Shown: positions 52,498-62,924, counted from the stretch's first letter. The stretch: 64,000 nucleotides of DNA from Kibdelosporangium sp040675465 (GCF_040675465.1 NZ_JBFAPA010000001.1:372001-436000); one strand, 5' to 3'. Translations and numbers: made by a program. The notes: generated by a model not told the origin, from the sequence alone.

Positions 52498-53059
52498 ACG
52501 GGTCGGGCTCGACCGCCGGGTCCCACTCGAGGCCGGGCACGCCCCAGCCATTGCCCTTGACCATCCGCTTGGCCTGTTTGGCGTACCGGCCGACGAGGCG
52601 GTTGAGGTAGAGCAGGCCGTCCAAATGGTCCGTCTCGTGCTGCAGGCAGCGCGCGAAGAACCCGGTGCCCTCGACCTCGATCGGGTCGCCGTTCTTGTCC
52701 TGACCGGTCACCCGCGCCCAGGAGGCGCGGCCGGTGGGGTACGACTCGCCGGGCACGGACAGGCAGCCCTCGTAGTCGTTGTCCGGGTCGGGCATGGTCT
52801 CCGGCCGGTCAGATGTCTCGATGACCGGGTTCACCACGAGACCTTTGTGCTGAACGCCGTCGTCGTCCGGACAGTCGTACACGAACAGGCGAAGCGGGAC
52901 GCCGATCTGGTTGGCTGCGAGGCCGACACCGTTCGCCGCCGCCATCGTGTCGAACATATCTTCGATGAGTTGGTGAAGTTCGGCGTCGAATGTGGCAACT
53001 TTGTCGGTGGGGTTGTGTAGAACAGGGTCACCGACGATCCGGATGGGGTGCACGGCCAT
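52490..53059 (-). CDS. def: Peptide deformylase
   Basis: Removes the N-formyl group from new proteins; metalloenzyme of 189 residues. All three motifs are present: GVGLAANQIG near residue 43, EGCLSVPG near 97 and QHETDHLDG near 139, giving the Cys and two His ligands and the catalytic Glu. The ATG gives the family's N-terminus (MAVHPIRIVGDPVLH). The C-terminal 20 residues are a common actinobacterial extension. It is divergent from the DUF3263 gene, as in M. tuberculosis (Rv0429c/Rv0430). Confidence 0.96.
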   Translation of the reverse strand: MAVHPIRIVGDPVLHNPTDKVATFDAELHQLIEDMFDTMAAANGVGLAANQIGVPLRLFVYDCPDDDGVQHKGLVVNPVIETSDRPETMPDPDNDYEGCLSVPGESYPTGRASWARVTGQDKNGDPIEVEGTGFFARCLQHETDHLDGLLYLNRLVGRYAKQAKRMVKGNGWGVPGLEWDPAVEPDPFK

Positions 53060-53202
53060 GGCGGCCACTCTAGCCAGCACCTTCGGCGCGCCGGGTGACA
53101 TGGCGCACGAGGCAGAGAGGGGGCGTGATGTAATGGCAGGGCGGAAATCACACTCGTGTGATTCCCTGGTGGGCACGGATTTCCAGAGAGGCGAGGAGCC
53201 GG

Positions 53203-53499
53203 ATGGACGCCGCAGAGGCACTGGTGCCGGAAGGTGAGCCGGCCGACGGCTTGACCGACCGGGAACGGGTGATCCTCGCCTTCGAGCGCCAGTGGTGGAA
53301 GTACGCCGGCGCCAAGGACCAGGCGATCAAGGAGATCTTCGGGATCTCGCCGACCCGCTACTACCAGTTGGTCAATGACCTGATCGAGAAGAACGAGGCC
53401 CTGATGGCCGACCCGTTGCTGGTCAAGCGGCTCCGCCGGTTGCGCAGCGGACGGGCCAGGCTGCGTGGGGCACGGAAGCTGGGTGTCGAGCCGCAATGA
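53203..53499 (+). CDS. DUF3263 helix-turn-helix protein, 98 aa
   Basis: Small DNA-binding-type protein of the DUF3263 family (Rv0430 in M. tuberculosis). The core DRERVILAFERQWWKYAGAKDQAIKEIFGISPTRYYQLVNDLI, residues 19-61, looks like a helix-turn-helix. A basic tail follows (RRLRSGRARLRGARK). The ATG is preceded by GCGAGGAG. Its stop overlaps the next ATG (53496-53499), so it is coupled to the LytR_C gene. Confidence 0.92.
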   Translation: MDAAEALVPEGEPADGLTDRERVILAFERQWWKYAGAKDQAIKEIFGISPTRYYQLVNDLIEKNEALMADPLLVKRLRRLRSGRARLRGARKLGVEPQ

Positions 53500-54113
53500 G
53501 CACCCCGGACCAGGCAGGACCCGGTCGGCCAGCCCGTCTGGCCGGACTGGGACTGCTTGCGCTCGCCGCAATCGCGCTGGTGATCGGCCTGATCTCGTGG
53601 ATCGGGGGTGGATCGCCGGACAACAACGCGGGCCAGCCGCCCGCCTCGTCCGGCTCGAACACACCGCCGCCGGCGTCGACCCAGCCGTCGCCGGGTTCGT
53701 CGTCTTCGCCTTCGTCCTCGTCGGAGACACCGCCGCCCGCGCCGCCGAGCAGCTCGGTCCAACCGCCCGCGCCGACCTCCAGCGTGGCCCCGCCGCCGCA
53801 GCCACCCCAGCAGCCCGCGCACACCCAGCCGGTGCGGGTGCTGAACAACAGCTTCATCGAGAAGCTCGCCGACCGCGCGGCCGCCGACTTCCGCAACGCG
53901 GGGTACAACGTCACCGAGGTCGGCAACTACCCGGGCGGCAAGATCGCCGTGCCGACCGTGTACTTCCGGCCGGGCACCGACGAGGAGGGCGACGCCCGCG
54001 CGCTGGGCAAGGACTTCGGCATGCGCGTCGAGCCACGGTTCGAGGGCATCAAGGACGCCAGCCCGGGCATCATCGTGATCGTCACCAAGGACTACTCCCC
54101 CCGCTCCAAGTAG
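53496..54113 (+). CDS. LytR_C-domain membrane protein, 205 aa
   Basis: Single-pass membrane protein: a membrane segment (LAGLGLLALAAIALVIGLISW, residues 15-35), a Pro/Ser-rich wall-spanning linker of about 70 residues, then a LytR_C domain (VRVLNNSFIEKLADRAAADFRNAGYNVTEVGNY...TVYFRPG). This corresponds to Rv0431 of mycobacteria, where the gene pair with DUF3263 is conserved. A role at the cell envelope is likely but not proven. In mycobacteria a superoxide dismutase gene follows; here it is an HtrA-like protease. Confidence 0.92.
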   Translation: MSTPDQAGPGRPARLAGLGLLALAAIALVIGLISWIGGGSPDNNAGQPPASSGSNTPPPASTQPSPGSSSSPSSSSETPPPAPPSSSVQPPAPTSSVAPPPQPPQQPAHTQPVRVLNNSFIEKLADRAAADFRNAGYNVTEVGNYPGGKIAVPTVYFRPGTDEEGDARALGKDFGMRVEPRFEGIKDASPGIIVIVTKDYSPRSK

Positions 54114-54206
54114 CAATTCCGCTTTCGGCGGACACCTGGAACACGCACGCCCACATATCGTTGTAGTACCTGCAACGGTGTAATCAGGCACGGGTGGTGG
54201 TGTCGG

Positions 54207-55106
54207 GTGGACGACTACTCCAAGACGGTGATCGCCGTCGCGAACGCGGTGACCCCGCACGTCGCGAGCGTGCGCCTGGAGGCGGGCAGCGGCTCCGCGG
54301 TGGTGTTCGAGAACGGCCGGATGCTGACAAACGCCCACGTCGTCGGCACCGCCCGAGGCGGCAAGGCGACATTCGCCGACGGCAGCGAGACGACCTTCGA
54401 GGTGGTCGGCTCCGATCCCCTGTCCGACCTCGCGGTGTTGAACGTCTACGGATCCGCGCCGCCGCCCGTCACGTTGGGCAACGCGGAGGACCTCGCCGTC
54501 GGCCAGTTGGTGGTGGCCGTTGGGAACCCGTTGGGGCTCAACGGTTCCGTGACCGCTGGCGTGGTGAGCGCCCTCGGCCGGTCCTTGCCGGTGCGGCAGG
54601 GCAAGGCGGGCCGGATGATCGAGGACGTCATCCAGACCGACGCGGCCCTCAACCCCGGCAACTCCGGCGGTGCGCTCGCCGAGTCCTCCGGCAAGGTCAT
54701 CGGCATCAACACCGCCGTGGCCGGTTTCGGCCTCGGCCTCGCCGTTCCCATCAACGTGACCACCATGCGGATCGTGCAGACCCTCATCGCGGATGGGCGG
54801 GTGCGGCGGGCTTACCTCGGGTTGGTGAGTACCCCGGCCCCGCTGCCTGATGATGTTGCTGCGCGGACTGGGCAGAAGGCTGGGTTGCGGGTGGTTGAGG
54901 TTGTGCCTGGGAGTCCCGCGGCGCGGGCGGGGCTGCACGCGGGCGATTTGGTGCTGACTGTCGGGCGGACTGAGGTCAACGATGCTCAGGGCATTCAGCG
55001 GCAACTGTTCGCCGATGCGATTGGGACTGAGTTGCCTGTGACGGTGTTGCGGGGTGGGGCGATGGTTGACGTTTTCGCTACGCCCACGGAGTTGTCTGTT
55101 CGCTGA
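54207..55106 (+). CDS. HtrA-like trypsin-fold serine protease with PDZ domain, 299 aa
   Basis: S1C-family protease. The triad is His in MLTNAHVVG near residue 44, Asp in SDPLSDLAVLNVYG near 75, and Ser in LNPGNSGGAL near 155. A PDZ domain follows (residues 205-290; GLRVVEVVPGSPAARAGLHAGDLVLTVG). Unlike most actinobacterial HtrA proteins there is no membrane segment or signal peptide, so it may act in the cytoplasm. The GTG start has weak ribosome-site support (GGGTGGTGG). Confidence 0.9.
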   Translation: MDDYSKTVIAVANAVTPHVASVRLEAGSGSAVVFENGRMLTNAHVVGTARGGKATFADGSETTFEVVGSDPLSDLAVLNVYGSAPPPVTLGNAEDLAVGQLVVAVGNPLGLNGSVTAGVVSALGRSLPVRQGKAGRMIEDVIQTDAALNPGNSGGALAESSGKVIGINTAVAGFGLGLAVPINVTTMRIVQTLIADGRVRRAYLGLVSTPAPLPDDVAARTGQKAGLRVVEVVPGSPAARAGLHAGDLVLTVGRTEVNDAQGIQRQLFADAIGTELPVTVLRGGAMVDVFATPTELSVR

Positions 55107-55136
55107 GGCGTCGGGCGCTTCCCTTGGGGTTGGGGT

Positions 55137-55190
55137 GGCGCCCAGTTGGTGGCTGTGGCGGTTCGAACCGCAACGTGCCTACTGGGCGCC
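55137..55190. terminator. Nested palindrome between htrA-like and LLM genes
   Basis: GGCGCCCAGT (55137-55146) pairs with ACTGGGCGCC (55181-55190), and in its loop GCGGTTCGAACCGC (55158-55171) is itself a perfect 14-bp palindrome. It lies between convergent genes; the nested form is more elaborate than a simple terminator. It does not share the CTCGTGAG arms of the dispersed hairpins. Confidence 0.55.
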
Positions 55191-55252
55191 GCATGCGGGC
55201 CCAGCGGTGCGGCGATGGTGCGTGCCCTACGGGCACTCTCTCTGTGGGTGGA

Positions 55253-56140
55253 TCAGGGTTTGAGGGCGTTCATCAGGTCTTCGGCGCGGGCGGTGGCTGA
55301 CTCGACGGTGACGTCGGGGTTGCCGATTTGTTTGTCCCAGTTGAGGTCGTAGAAGACTTCGGTCACGCCCTGGGCTTCGAGCCACTCGATGTCCGCGCGG
55401 ATCTGTTCGATCGAACCCGACAGGCGGGGGCCGCGGTCGCCGAGGCGGACGACGCCGCGCAGGATGATCCGGAGGGTGGCCGGGTCGCGGCCCGCTTCCT
55501 CTGCACCCGATCGGATGACCGCGATGGTGTCGGCGATGTGGGTGAGGTCCGCGGCGCTGGGGGAGAGCCAGCCGTCGGCGATGCGGCCGGCGCGTTTGAG
55601 GGCAGCGGGGGCCATGCCGCCCAGCAGGATGGGCGGGGCAGCCGGGGGTTTGGGGTTCATCCGGGACGGCACGACGGTGTAGTGCTTGCCCTCGAACGTG
55701 CTGATGTCCGACGACCAGAAGTCGCGCAGCACCGACACGTACTCCGCCAGCCGTGCGCCACGGTGCTCGGTGGAAGCGCCGGAGGCCACGAACTCCTCGT
55801 GCTGCCATCCCGAGCCCAGGCCGAGGTCGAAGCGCCCGCCCGACAACAGGGCGAGGGTCGAGGCCTGTTTGGCCAGGTAGGCCGGGGAGACGAACGGGAA
55901 GTTGATGACCGCCACGCCCAGACGCATGCGGGTGGTGAGCGCCGCCGCATACGACAACGCCGTGATGGGGTCGAGGACGCTCTGGTAGACCGGGTCGAGC
56001 GGGTAGGCAGTGGGTGTGAGCAGGCGCTGGAAGGTCCAGAAGGACTCGTAGCCCAGCTCCTCGGCCTTGACTGCGAACCTGCTGAGGTTGTCCGGGGTGG
56101 CCCAGGCGCCGGAGATGGGGGCACCGAATCCAATACGCAT
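55253..56140 (-). CDS. LLM-class F420-dependent or flavin-dependent oxidoreductase, 295 aa
   Basis: Luciferase-like monooxygenase fold, a TIM-barrel enzyme using F420 or FMN. The N-terminal MRIGFGAPISGAWA, then TLALLSGGRFDLGLGSGWQHEEF and PPILLGGMAPAALKRAGRIADGWL, are strongly typical of actinobacterial TIGR03619-type members. The substrate cannot be predicted. The ATG at 56140 gives the normal N-terminus. It is 10 bases after the zinc-ribbon gene upstream on the same strand. Confidence 0.92.
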   Translation of the reverse strand: MRIGFGAPISGAWATPDNLSRFAVKAEELGYESFWTFQRLLTPTAYPLDPVYQSVLDPITALSYAAALTTRMRLGVAVINFPFVSPAYLAKQASTLALLSGGRFDLGLGSGWQHEEFVASGASTEHRGARLAEYVSVLRDFWSSDISTFEGKHYTVVPSRMNPKPPAAPPILLGGMAPAALKRAGRIADGWLSPSAADLTHIADTIAVIRSGAEEAGRDPATLRIILRGVVRLGDRGPRLSGSIEQIRADIEWLEAQGVTEVFYDLNWDKQIGNPDVTVESATARAEDLMNALKP

Positions 56141-56150
56141 ACCTGCGAAC

Positions 56151-56786
56151 TTAGGTGGACAGCGACACCTCACGCCACGGCAGGTCCGGCAGCGACGCCA
56201 TCTCCTCGTAAGAGGTGAACGCACTCAGCTCTTGGTAGCGGCCCGCGATCAGGAACGACCGCAGCCGCTGCGCCTGCCTGGCCGAAAACACGTCGCCGAC
56301 CAGTAAAAACGGCAGCACGAGCCGCCAGTACGCGACCTGGGAGGCGCGGTGGCGGTGGGGTGCGCGCAGGACAATGCGGGCCTGCCGTAACGAGTGCTCG
56401 TTCGGCGACATCGTGCCGCCCGCCATCCAGCGCTTCTCGTCGGCGATGGCGCAGTAGGCGCACTCGATCTCGCCGGTGGTGGCCTCGCGCCCGCAGCCGG
56501 CGCAGTTCGACAGCCGCAACGCCCAGTCCAGGCAGGTCCACGGGTAGGTGCCGCCGTCGTCGGACAGCACCGCGGCGATCAGGTCCGACGGGGTGCCGGC
56601 CAGGGCCGCGAGCCAGTCGGCCGCCCAGAACCGGTCCACCGCGTCCTCGCACGCGGAGCACTCAGGGTAACCACGGCCCGACAGTTCGCCGCAGTCCGCG
56701 CACGGCGCGACCGCGTCGGGTCTGGCCAGCTGACGCAAGCCCGGTGCGGAGGTCACAGCGAAACGGTACGCCGATCGTCTTGGCAT
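56151..56786 (-). CDS. Hypothetical protein with two zinc-ribbon-like cysteine clusters, 211 aa
   Basis: Not recognised as a known family. Two paired cysteine clusters, CADCGELSGRGYPECSAC near residue 28 and CAGCGREATTGEIECAYC near 93, look like zinc ribbons. The last 90 residues are helical with no motif (QARIVLRAPHRHRASQVAY; FLLVGDVFSARQAQRLRSFL). The start is uncertain: ATG at 56786 or GTG at 56756, neither with a clear ribosome site. It overlaps nothing but sits 40 bp from the TPP riboswitch that reads the other way. Confidence 0.7.
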   Translation of the reverse strand: MPRRSAYRFAVTSAPGLRQLARPDAVAPCADCGELSGRGYPECSACEDAVDRFWAADWLAALAGTPSDLIAAVLSDDGGTYPWTCLDWALRLSNCAGCGREATTGEIECAYCAIADEKRWMAGGTMSPNEHSLRQARIVLRAPHRHRASQVAYWRLVLPFLLVGDVFSARQAQRLRSFLIAGRYQELSAFTSYEEMASLPDLPWREVSLST

Positions 56787-56826
56787 TGCGCGGTCATGCT
56801 GGTTATGGTCGACAAGACTGTTACGT

Positions 56827-56931
56827 CGCGGGAGCTCGCGCCATGGCGGGCTGAGAGGGCGGCTTGGTGTCCATTGAGGACCCGGTGCCGCCGACCGCAT
56901 GAACCTGACCGGGTAATGCCGGCGTAGGGAA
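56827..56931 (+). promoter_or_regulatory. TPP riboswitch of thiC
   Basis: All the conserved THI-box parts occur in order: GGGAGCTCG, GGCTGAGAGGG, GACCC, GAACCTGACC and GGGTAATGCCGGCGTAGGGA. It ends 12 bases before the thiC ATG and its 3' edge runs into AGGAAGG, the ribosome site, so thiamine diphosphate binding probably blocks translation. Confidence 0.96.
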
Positions 56932-56942
56932 GGAAGGCGTTC

Positions 56943-58624
<1,682 letters not shown>

Positions 58625-58628
<4 letters not shown>

Positions 58629-59446
58629 CTCCGCCCACTGTGCTCACCATCGCCGGAAGCGATTCCGGCGGTGGTGCCGGCCTGCAGGCCGATCTACGAA
58701 CGTTCTTTGCCTGCGGTGTCCACGGAATGACAGCTGTCACCGCGGTGACCGTGCAGAATTCCGTTGGGGTCAGCGGGATCGTGGAGATCCCGCCGGACGT
58801 GGTGGCCGCCCAGATCGAGGCGGTCGCGGTCGATATCGGTGTCCAGGCAGCGAAAACCGGCATGCTCGCGAACGCGGACATCATCGTCGCGGTGGCCGGA
58901 GCGTGCGACCGCGTGGGCATCGGCAAAGAGGGCGCGATCCCGTTCGTCGTGGACCCGGTGTGCGCGTCGATGGGCGGCGACCAACTGTTGCGCGACGATG
59001 CACTCGACGCATTACGCGCCGAACTGTTCGCCCGCGCAACGCTTGTCACGCCGAACCTGGACGAAGTCCGCCTGCTGACCGGGATCGACGTGACGAACCT
59101 GGACGAACAGAAGCAGGCCGCCGAAGCCCTCCTGGCCTACGGACCGCAATGGGCACTGGTCAAGGGCGGCCACATGCGCAACGTCGAGGACTGCGTGGAC
59201 TTGCTCTACGACGGCACGGAGTTCCACGAGCTGCCCGGACCGCGGTTCGACACCGGCAACACGCACGGCAGCGGCGACACGCTCGCCTCGGCGATCACGT
59301 CCCAGCTGGCGCAGGGCGTGCCGGTGCCGGACGCGGTCGCGTTCGGCAAGCGGTTCATCGTCCGGTCGGTCCGCGACTCGTACCCGCTGGGCAAAGGACA
59401 CGGCCCGGTGTCACCCTTCTGGCGGTTGTCCACCGACGAAGTTTGA
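58625..59446 (+). CDS. thiD: Hydroxymethylpyrimidine (phosphate) kinase ThiD
   Basis: Ribokinase-fold kinase phosphorylating the pyrimidine made by ThiC, giving the diphosphate used by ThiE. Motifs: IAGSDSGGGAGLQADLRTF at residues 8-26, DPVCASMGG near 112, and the anion hole GNTHGSGDTLASAI near 210. No second domain is fused. Its start overlaps the thiC stop, so the riboswitch also controls it. Confidence 0.97.
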
Positions 59447-59467
59447 TCGCCCTTTACGATTTCCGGC

Positions 59468-60277
59468 GTGATCTCACGCGAGCGGGTACGCGTCTTCGTG
59501 GCGCGCACGGGGTTCCAGCGGTTCATCATCGGCGTGATCGTGTTCAACGCGGTCACGCTGGGACTGGAGACCTCGCAGGGCATCGTGGCCGAGTTCGGCG
59601 GGGTGCTGCACGTCGCCGACCGGGCCGCGCTGGCGATCTTCGTCGTCGAGTTGCTGCTGCGCATCTACGCGCACGGCTGGAGTTTCTTCTCCGACTCCTG
59701 GAACATCTTCGACCTGATCATCATCGCCATCGCGGTGGTCCCGGCGACCGGTGAGTTCTCGGTCCTGCGGGCGTTGCGGATCCTGCGGGTGCTGCGGCTG
59801 ATCTCGGTGGTGCCGTCGATGCGGCGGGTGGTCGGCGGGCTGCTGGCCGCGGTGCCGGGCATGGCGTCCATCGCGGCGCTGCTCGCGCTCGTGCTCTACG
59901 TGGCCGGGGTGATGGCCACGAAACTGTTCCAGAACCTGCAGCCGGAGCACTTCTCCGACCTTGGCACCACGCTGTTCACCCTGTTCCAGGTGATGACCGG
60001 CGAGGGCTGGCCGGACATCGCCCGCGAGCTGATGACCAAGGCGCCGCTGGCGTGGATCTTCTTCGTCACCTACATCATCGTGTCCAGCTTCGCGGTGCTG
60101 AACATGTTCATCGCCGTCGTGGTCAACGGCATGGACCGCGGCCTCGCCGAGGACCTGGCCGAAGCCGAGGAGAAACACGCCGCCGAGCAGGCAGCCTCGG
60201 ACGCGGTGCTGCTGAGCGAGATCCGCGCACTGCGCGAGGAGATCGCCGAACTGCGTCAGACCCGCGACCCCTCATGA
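59468..60277 (+). CDS. Voltage-gated cation channel, NaChBac-like, 269 aa
   Basis: One-domain six-segment channel that should form a tetramer. S4 carries Arg101, Arg104, Arg107 and Arg110 at every third position (RALRILRVLR). The pore helix and filter read FQVMTGEGWPD near residues 173-183. NaChBac has TLESWAS there, so the Glu and Trp are kept and neighbours differ. The C-terminus is a coiled coil (LAEDLAEAEEKHAAEQAA...REEIAELRQ). Sodium selectivity is the simplest guess but not certain. The GTG start is 21 bp after thiD. Confidence 0.92.
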   Translation: MISRERVRVFVARTGFQRFIIGVIVFNAVTLGLETSQGIVAEFGGVLHVADRAALAIFVVELLLRIYAHGWSFFSDSWNIFDLIIIAIAVVPATGEFSVLRALRILRVLRLISVVPSMRRVVGGLLAAVPGMASIAALLALVLYVAGVMATKLFQNLQPEHFSDLGTTLFTLFQVMTGEGWPDIARELMTKAPLAWIFFVTYIIVSSFAVLNMFIAVVVNGMDRGLAEDLAEAEEKHAAEQAASDAVLLSEIRALREEIAELRQTRDPS

Positions 60278-60319
60278 GTGGTTCTACTGGTTGGAACCAG
60301 TACAAACCCTCACGAGGGG
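60268..60319. repeat. Intergenic hairpin repeat, copy 3
   Basis: CCCCTCATGAG pairs with CTCACGAGGGG, with one A/C mismatch; within it TACTGGTT-GG-AACCAGTA is a perfect inner palindrome. It begins inside the last codons of the channel gene and ends one base before the MarR stop, so it is the whole gap between these convergent genes. Same architecture as the copies at 4628 and 35189. Confidence 0.7.
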
Positions 60320-60320
60320 A

Positions 60321-60749
60321 TTAGTCCTCGGAGAGGAGTTCTTCGAGGATGGGGAGGGCTTTGATCAATTCCTCTTGTTTGTCGTCGGCCAGCCGGTCGA
60401 TTCGGCGGCGCAGTTCCTGTACGCGGGTCGACCGCAGTCCTAGGACCATCCGCTCACCCTCTGGTGTGGCTTTCACCAGCCAGGCCCGGCGGTCGGCCGG
60501 ATCCGGTTCACGCTGCACGTACTTGGCCTCTACCAGGGCCGCCACGATGCGCGACATGGTCGGCGCCGCAACGCCTTCCTTTGCCGCCAGGTCACCGAGT
60601 CGCATCTCTCCGCACCCGATCAGCGTGGACAGGGCCGATATCGACCCATGTCCCAGTCCGGGGGAACCGCTGCGGCGCAGCGACCGAGACAGACGCCCGA
60701 TCGCGAGATAAAGCCGCGCGGGCACGTCGTCAGCTGTCGAAGGCTCCAT
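60321..60749 (-). CDS. MarR-family transcriptional regulator, 142 aa
   Basis: Winged-helix repressor with helix-turn-helix MRLGDLAAKEGVAAPTMSRIVAALVEAKYVQREPDPADRRAWLV at residues 49-92. The protein differs clearly from the MarR at 47799. It lies between the channel and the thiG end; the likely targets cannot be told from context. It is the first gene of its own transcript, with about 28 bases to the thiG stop, which is on the same strand upstream. Confidence 0.92.
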   Translation of the reverse strand: MEPSTADDVPARLYLAIGRLSRSLRRSGSPGLGHGSISALSTLIGCGEMRLGDLAAKEGVAAPTMSRIVAALVEAKYVQREPDPADRRAWLVKATPEGERMVLGLRSTRVQELRRRIDRLADDKQEELIKALPILEELLSED

Positions 60750-60777
60750 CTGTCAATGATGGCTTCTTATTCCGGGG

Positions 60778-61533
60778 TCACCGAGGAGGGCTGGATGCCT
60801 GGGCCCAGAACCGTTGCGGTATACGTCCCGCCGAGCGCGCCAATCTACCTGCGGTAACGGCGTTGCGCATGGCCGCCGCCATTTTCTCCGGGTCGCTCGC
60901 GCGGGTGACCGCGGTGGCCAGCATCACGGCGTCGCAGCCCAGTTCCATCGCCAAAGCGGCATCGGATGCCGTCCCAATACCGGCGTCCAGCACCACCGGC
61001 ACGGAAGCCCTGGCAACAATCAACTCGATGTTGTGCGGGTTGCGAATTCCCAACCCAGTGCCAATTGGGGAACCTAGTGGCATCACCGCGGCGGCCCCGG
61101 TTTCCTCCAGCCGCAACGCCAGCACCGGATCGTCGTTCGTGTAGGCCAGCACGACGAACCCGTCCGCGACCAGTTGCCGCACCGCGTCCAGCAGCTCAAC
61201 GGGGTCGGGCAACAAGGTCCGGTCGTCGGCGACCACCTCGACCTTGATCCAGTTCGTGTCCAACGCCTCCCGCGCCATCCGTGCGGTGAGAACGGCTTCC
61301 GCGGCGGTCCGGCAGCCCGCGGTGTTGGGCAGCGGGTCAATTCCCAGCCGCCGCAACGTCTCCAGCACACCCGTTCCGCCGCCCGCGTCGACCCGGCGCA
61401 TCGCGACCGTGGTCAGTTCGGTGCCGGACGCGACCAGCGCGCGTTCCATGATCGCGAGGTTGGCCACCCCGCCGGTGCCCATGATCAGCCGGGAGGAGTA
61501 CTCCCGGCCGCCGATGACGAACGGATCGTCCAC
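60778..61533 (-). CDS. thiG: Thiazole synthase ThiG
   Basis: Forms the thiazole ring of thiamine from deoxyxylulose phosphate, dehydroglycine and ThiS thiocarboxylate. TIM-barrel signatures: IMGTGGVANL, NTAGCRTAAEAV, NWIKVEV with the Schiff-base lysine near residue 97, and PVVLDAGIGTASDAALAMELGCDAVML. The GTG is chosen because GGGAGG precedes it and the usual VDDPFVIGGREY N-terminus follows. It is one base after thiS. Confidence 0.97.
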   Translation of the reverse strand: MDDPFVIGGREYSSRLIMGTGGVANLAIMERALVASGTELTTVAMRRVDAGGGTGVLETLRRLGIDPLPNTAGCRTAAEAVLTARMAREALDTNWIKVEVVADDRTLLPDPVELLDAVRQLVADGFVVLAYTNDDPVLALRLEETGAAAVMPLGSPIGTGLGIRNPHNIELIVARASVPVVLDAGIGTASDAALAMELGCDAVMLATAVTRASDPEKMAAAMRNAVTAGRLARSAGRIPQRFWAQASSPPR

Positions 61534-61534
61534 G

Positions 61535-61735
61535 TCAGCCTCCCTGCACAGCCGTGAGCACCTCGATGTCGGCGCCGTCGGCCAGCACCGTGCCGGCGTG
61601 CGCAGCGCGCGGCACGACCTCGCCGTCGACCGCCACGGCCACCCCGTTCGACGGGATCTCCAGCAGCCGCAACACATCCAGGACGGTGGCCCCGGCGGCC
61701 AGCTCGTGCTCGACACCGTTGACGCGTGCTCTCAT
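61535..61735 (-). CDS. thiS: Sulfur carrier protein ThiS
   Basis: A 66-residue ubiquitin-like carrier. The essential C-terminal Gly-Gly is present (TAVQGG), and the N-terminus MRARVNGVEHELAAGATVLDVL is typical. The C-terminal glycine is activated as a thiocarboxylate; the adenylating enzyme (ThiF/MoeB) is not in the window. It overlaps the stop of thiO by four bases and sits next to thiG. Confidence 0.96.
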   Translation of the reverse strand: MRARVNGVEHELAAGATVLDVLRLLEIPSNGVAVAVDGEVVPRAAHAGTVLADGADIEVLTAVQGG

Positions 61736-62793
61736 CGTGCTTCCAATCTGGCAGCGCTCGCTGCTTCCGGAACCGGCTCGCCGTTCAGCATCGCGACGAC
61801 CGCCTCGGCGGTGATCGGGGCCAGCAGTAGTCCATTGCGGTGGTGGCCGGTCGCGGCGAGCACGCCCGGCTCCAGCCAGTCGATCAGCGGCAGGTTGTCC
61901 GGGCTGGACGCCCGCACCCCAGCCGCGCTTTCCACCAAGCGGTACTCCGACAGGCCCGGGACCACGCTTTGCGCGTCCCGCAACAGGTCGTGCACCCCTC
62001 TGACCATCACGTCGGTGTCGTACCCGGCCTCGTACTGGGTCGCGCCGAGCACCACCTCCCCGTCCTCCCGGGGAACCAGGTACACCGGCCGCGACTCGAC
62101 CAGTGCCCGGACCGTCCGGCCCAACGGCAGCGACCCCGGCCGCGACCGCAGCCGCAGGATCTCACCCTTTACCGGTCGTACCAACGAGTTCAGCCGCGGA
62201 TGCAGCCCCCGGCTCCACGCTCCCGCGGCGATCACCACGACATCCGCGCGTTCGGTCGACCCGTCGGCCAGCTCGACCTCACCGGTTCGCACCGCACGCG
62301 CGGACTGCTGGACGAAAGTCGCCTTGGAGCGCAACACGGTGAGCAGTTTCCGGTTGTCCACGGCCAGATCCCCGGGCACCGACAGTCCACTTCGGACCGA
62401 AGTGGCGATCACCGGTTCCAGCCGGCGCAGCTCGGGACCGGTCAGCCGGTCCACGTCCCGGCCGACCGACGCGAGGTGCTCGGCCAGGATGTCCAGCTGC
62501 CGCGCGTCCGCCGAGTCGAACGCGGCCACCACGGTTCCCTCGGTCCGCAGACCGACGTCACCCAGCTCAGCAGCGAACTCGGGCCACGCCCGTAAGGATG
62601 CCTCACCCAGCTCGAGCAGCGGTTCCTCGCCAGGCCAGGCCTCGGTCACCGGCGCCAGCATCCCGCCGGCCACCCAGGACGCACCCGAACAGGGCGAAGG
62701 ATCGATCACCACCGGCAGCCAGCCGTGCTGCAGCGCACGCCAAGCAACGGACAGGCCGATCACGCCCGCCCCGACGACTGCCAGCTTTCCCAT
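61732..62793 (-). CDS. thiO: Glycine oxidase ThiO
   Basis: FAD enzyme of 353 residues that oxidises glycine to the imine needed by ThiG. FAD site: VVGAGVIGLSVAWRAL at residues 5-20; ASWVAGGMLAPVTEA and PVKGEILRLR are family motifs, and AATGHHRNGLLLAPITAE near the end closes the flavin site. It is the first gene of the thiO-thiS-thiG operon and is controlled by the riboswitch at 62801-62892. Confidence 0.96.
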   Translation of the reverse strand: MGKLAVVGAGVIGLSVAWRALQHGWLPVVIDPSPCSGASWVAGGMLAPVTEAWPGEEPLLELGEASLRAWPEFAAELGDVGLRTEGTVVAAFDSADARQLDILAEHLASVGRDVDRLTGPELRRLEPVIATSVRSGLSVPGDLAVDNRKLLTVLRSKATFVQQSARAVRTGEVELADGSTERADVVVIAAGAWSRGLHPRLNSLVRPVKGEILRLRSRPGSLPLGRTVRALVESRPVYLVPREDGEVVLGATQYEAGYDTDVMVRGVHDLLRDAQSVVPGLSEYRLVESAAGVRASSPDNLPLIDWLEPGVLAATGHHRNGLLLAPITAEAVVAMLNGEPVPEAASAARLEAR

Positions 62794-62800
62794 GACACCA

Positions 62801-62892
62801 CGCTCCCTGCGCCGGCATGACCCGGATCAGGTTCGACGGTCGGGACTCTCGAAAGTCCCCTCTCAGCCCGGTTTCGCCAGGCTCCCGTGCGG
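62801..62892 (-). promoter_or_regulatory. TPP riboswitch of thiO-thiS-thiG
   Basis: On the minus strand: CACGGGAGCC, GGGCTGAGAGGG, GAACCTGATCCGG, GTCATGCCGGCGCAGGGAGC. The GGGAG of the final P1 strand is also the ribosome site of thiO, nine bases before its ATG, so control should be translational. Compared with the thiC copy it has a longer P3 arm. Confidence 0.96.
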
Positions 62893-62924
62893 ACCGAGAC
62901 TCACTCTAGCGTAGAAATCAGGGT

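Noticed and set aside
49915..52551. A long minus-strand open frame opposite the AAA ATPase
   Set aside because: Antisense shadow: no ribosome site, no motif, and the plus-strand frame has complete AAA domains.
55158..55171. A LexA box at GCGGTTCGAACCGC
   Set aside because: The SOS consensus needs four bases between GAAC and GTTC; here the half sites are inverted and adjacent (GGTTCGAACC), and it lies between the ends of two genes rather than at a promoter.
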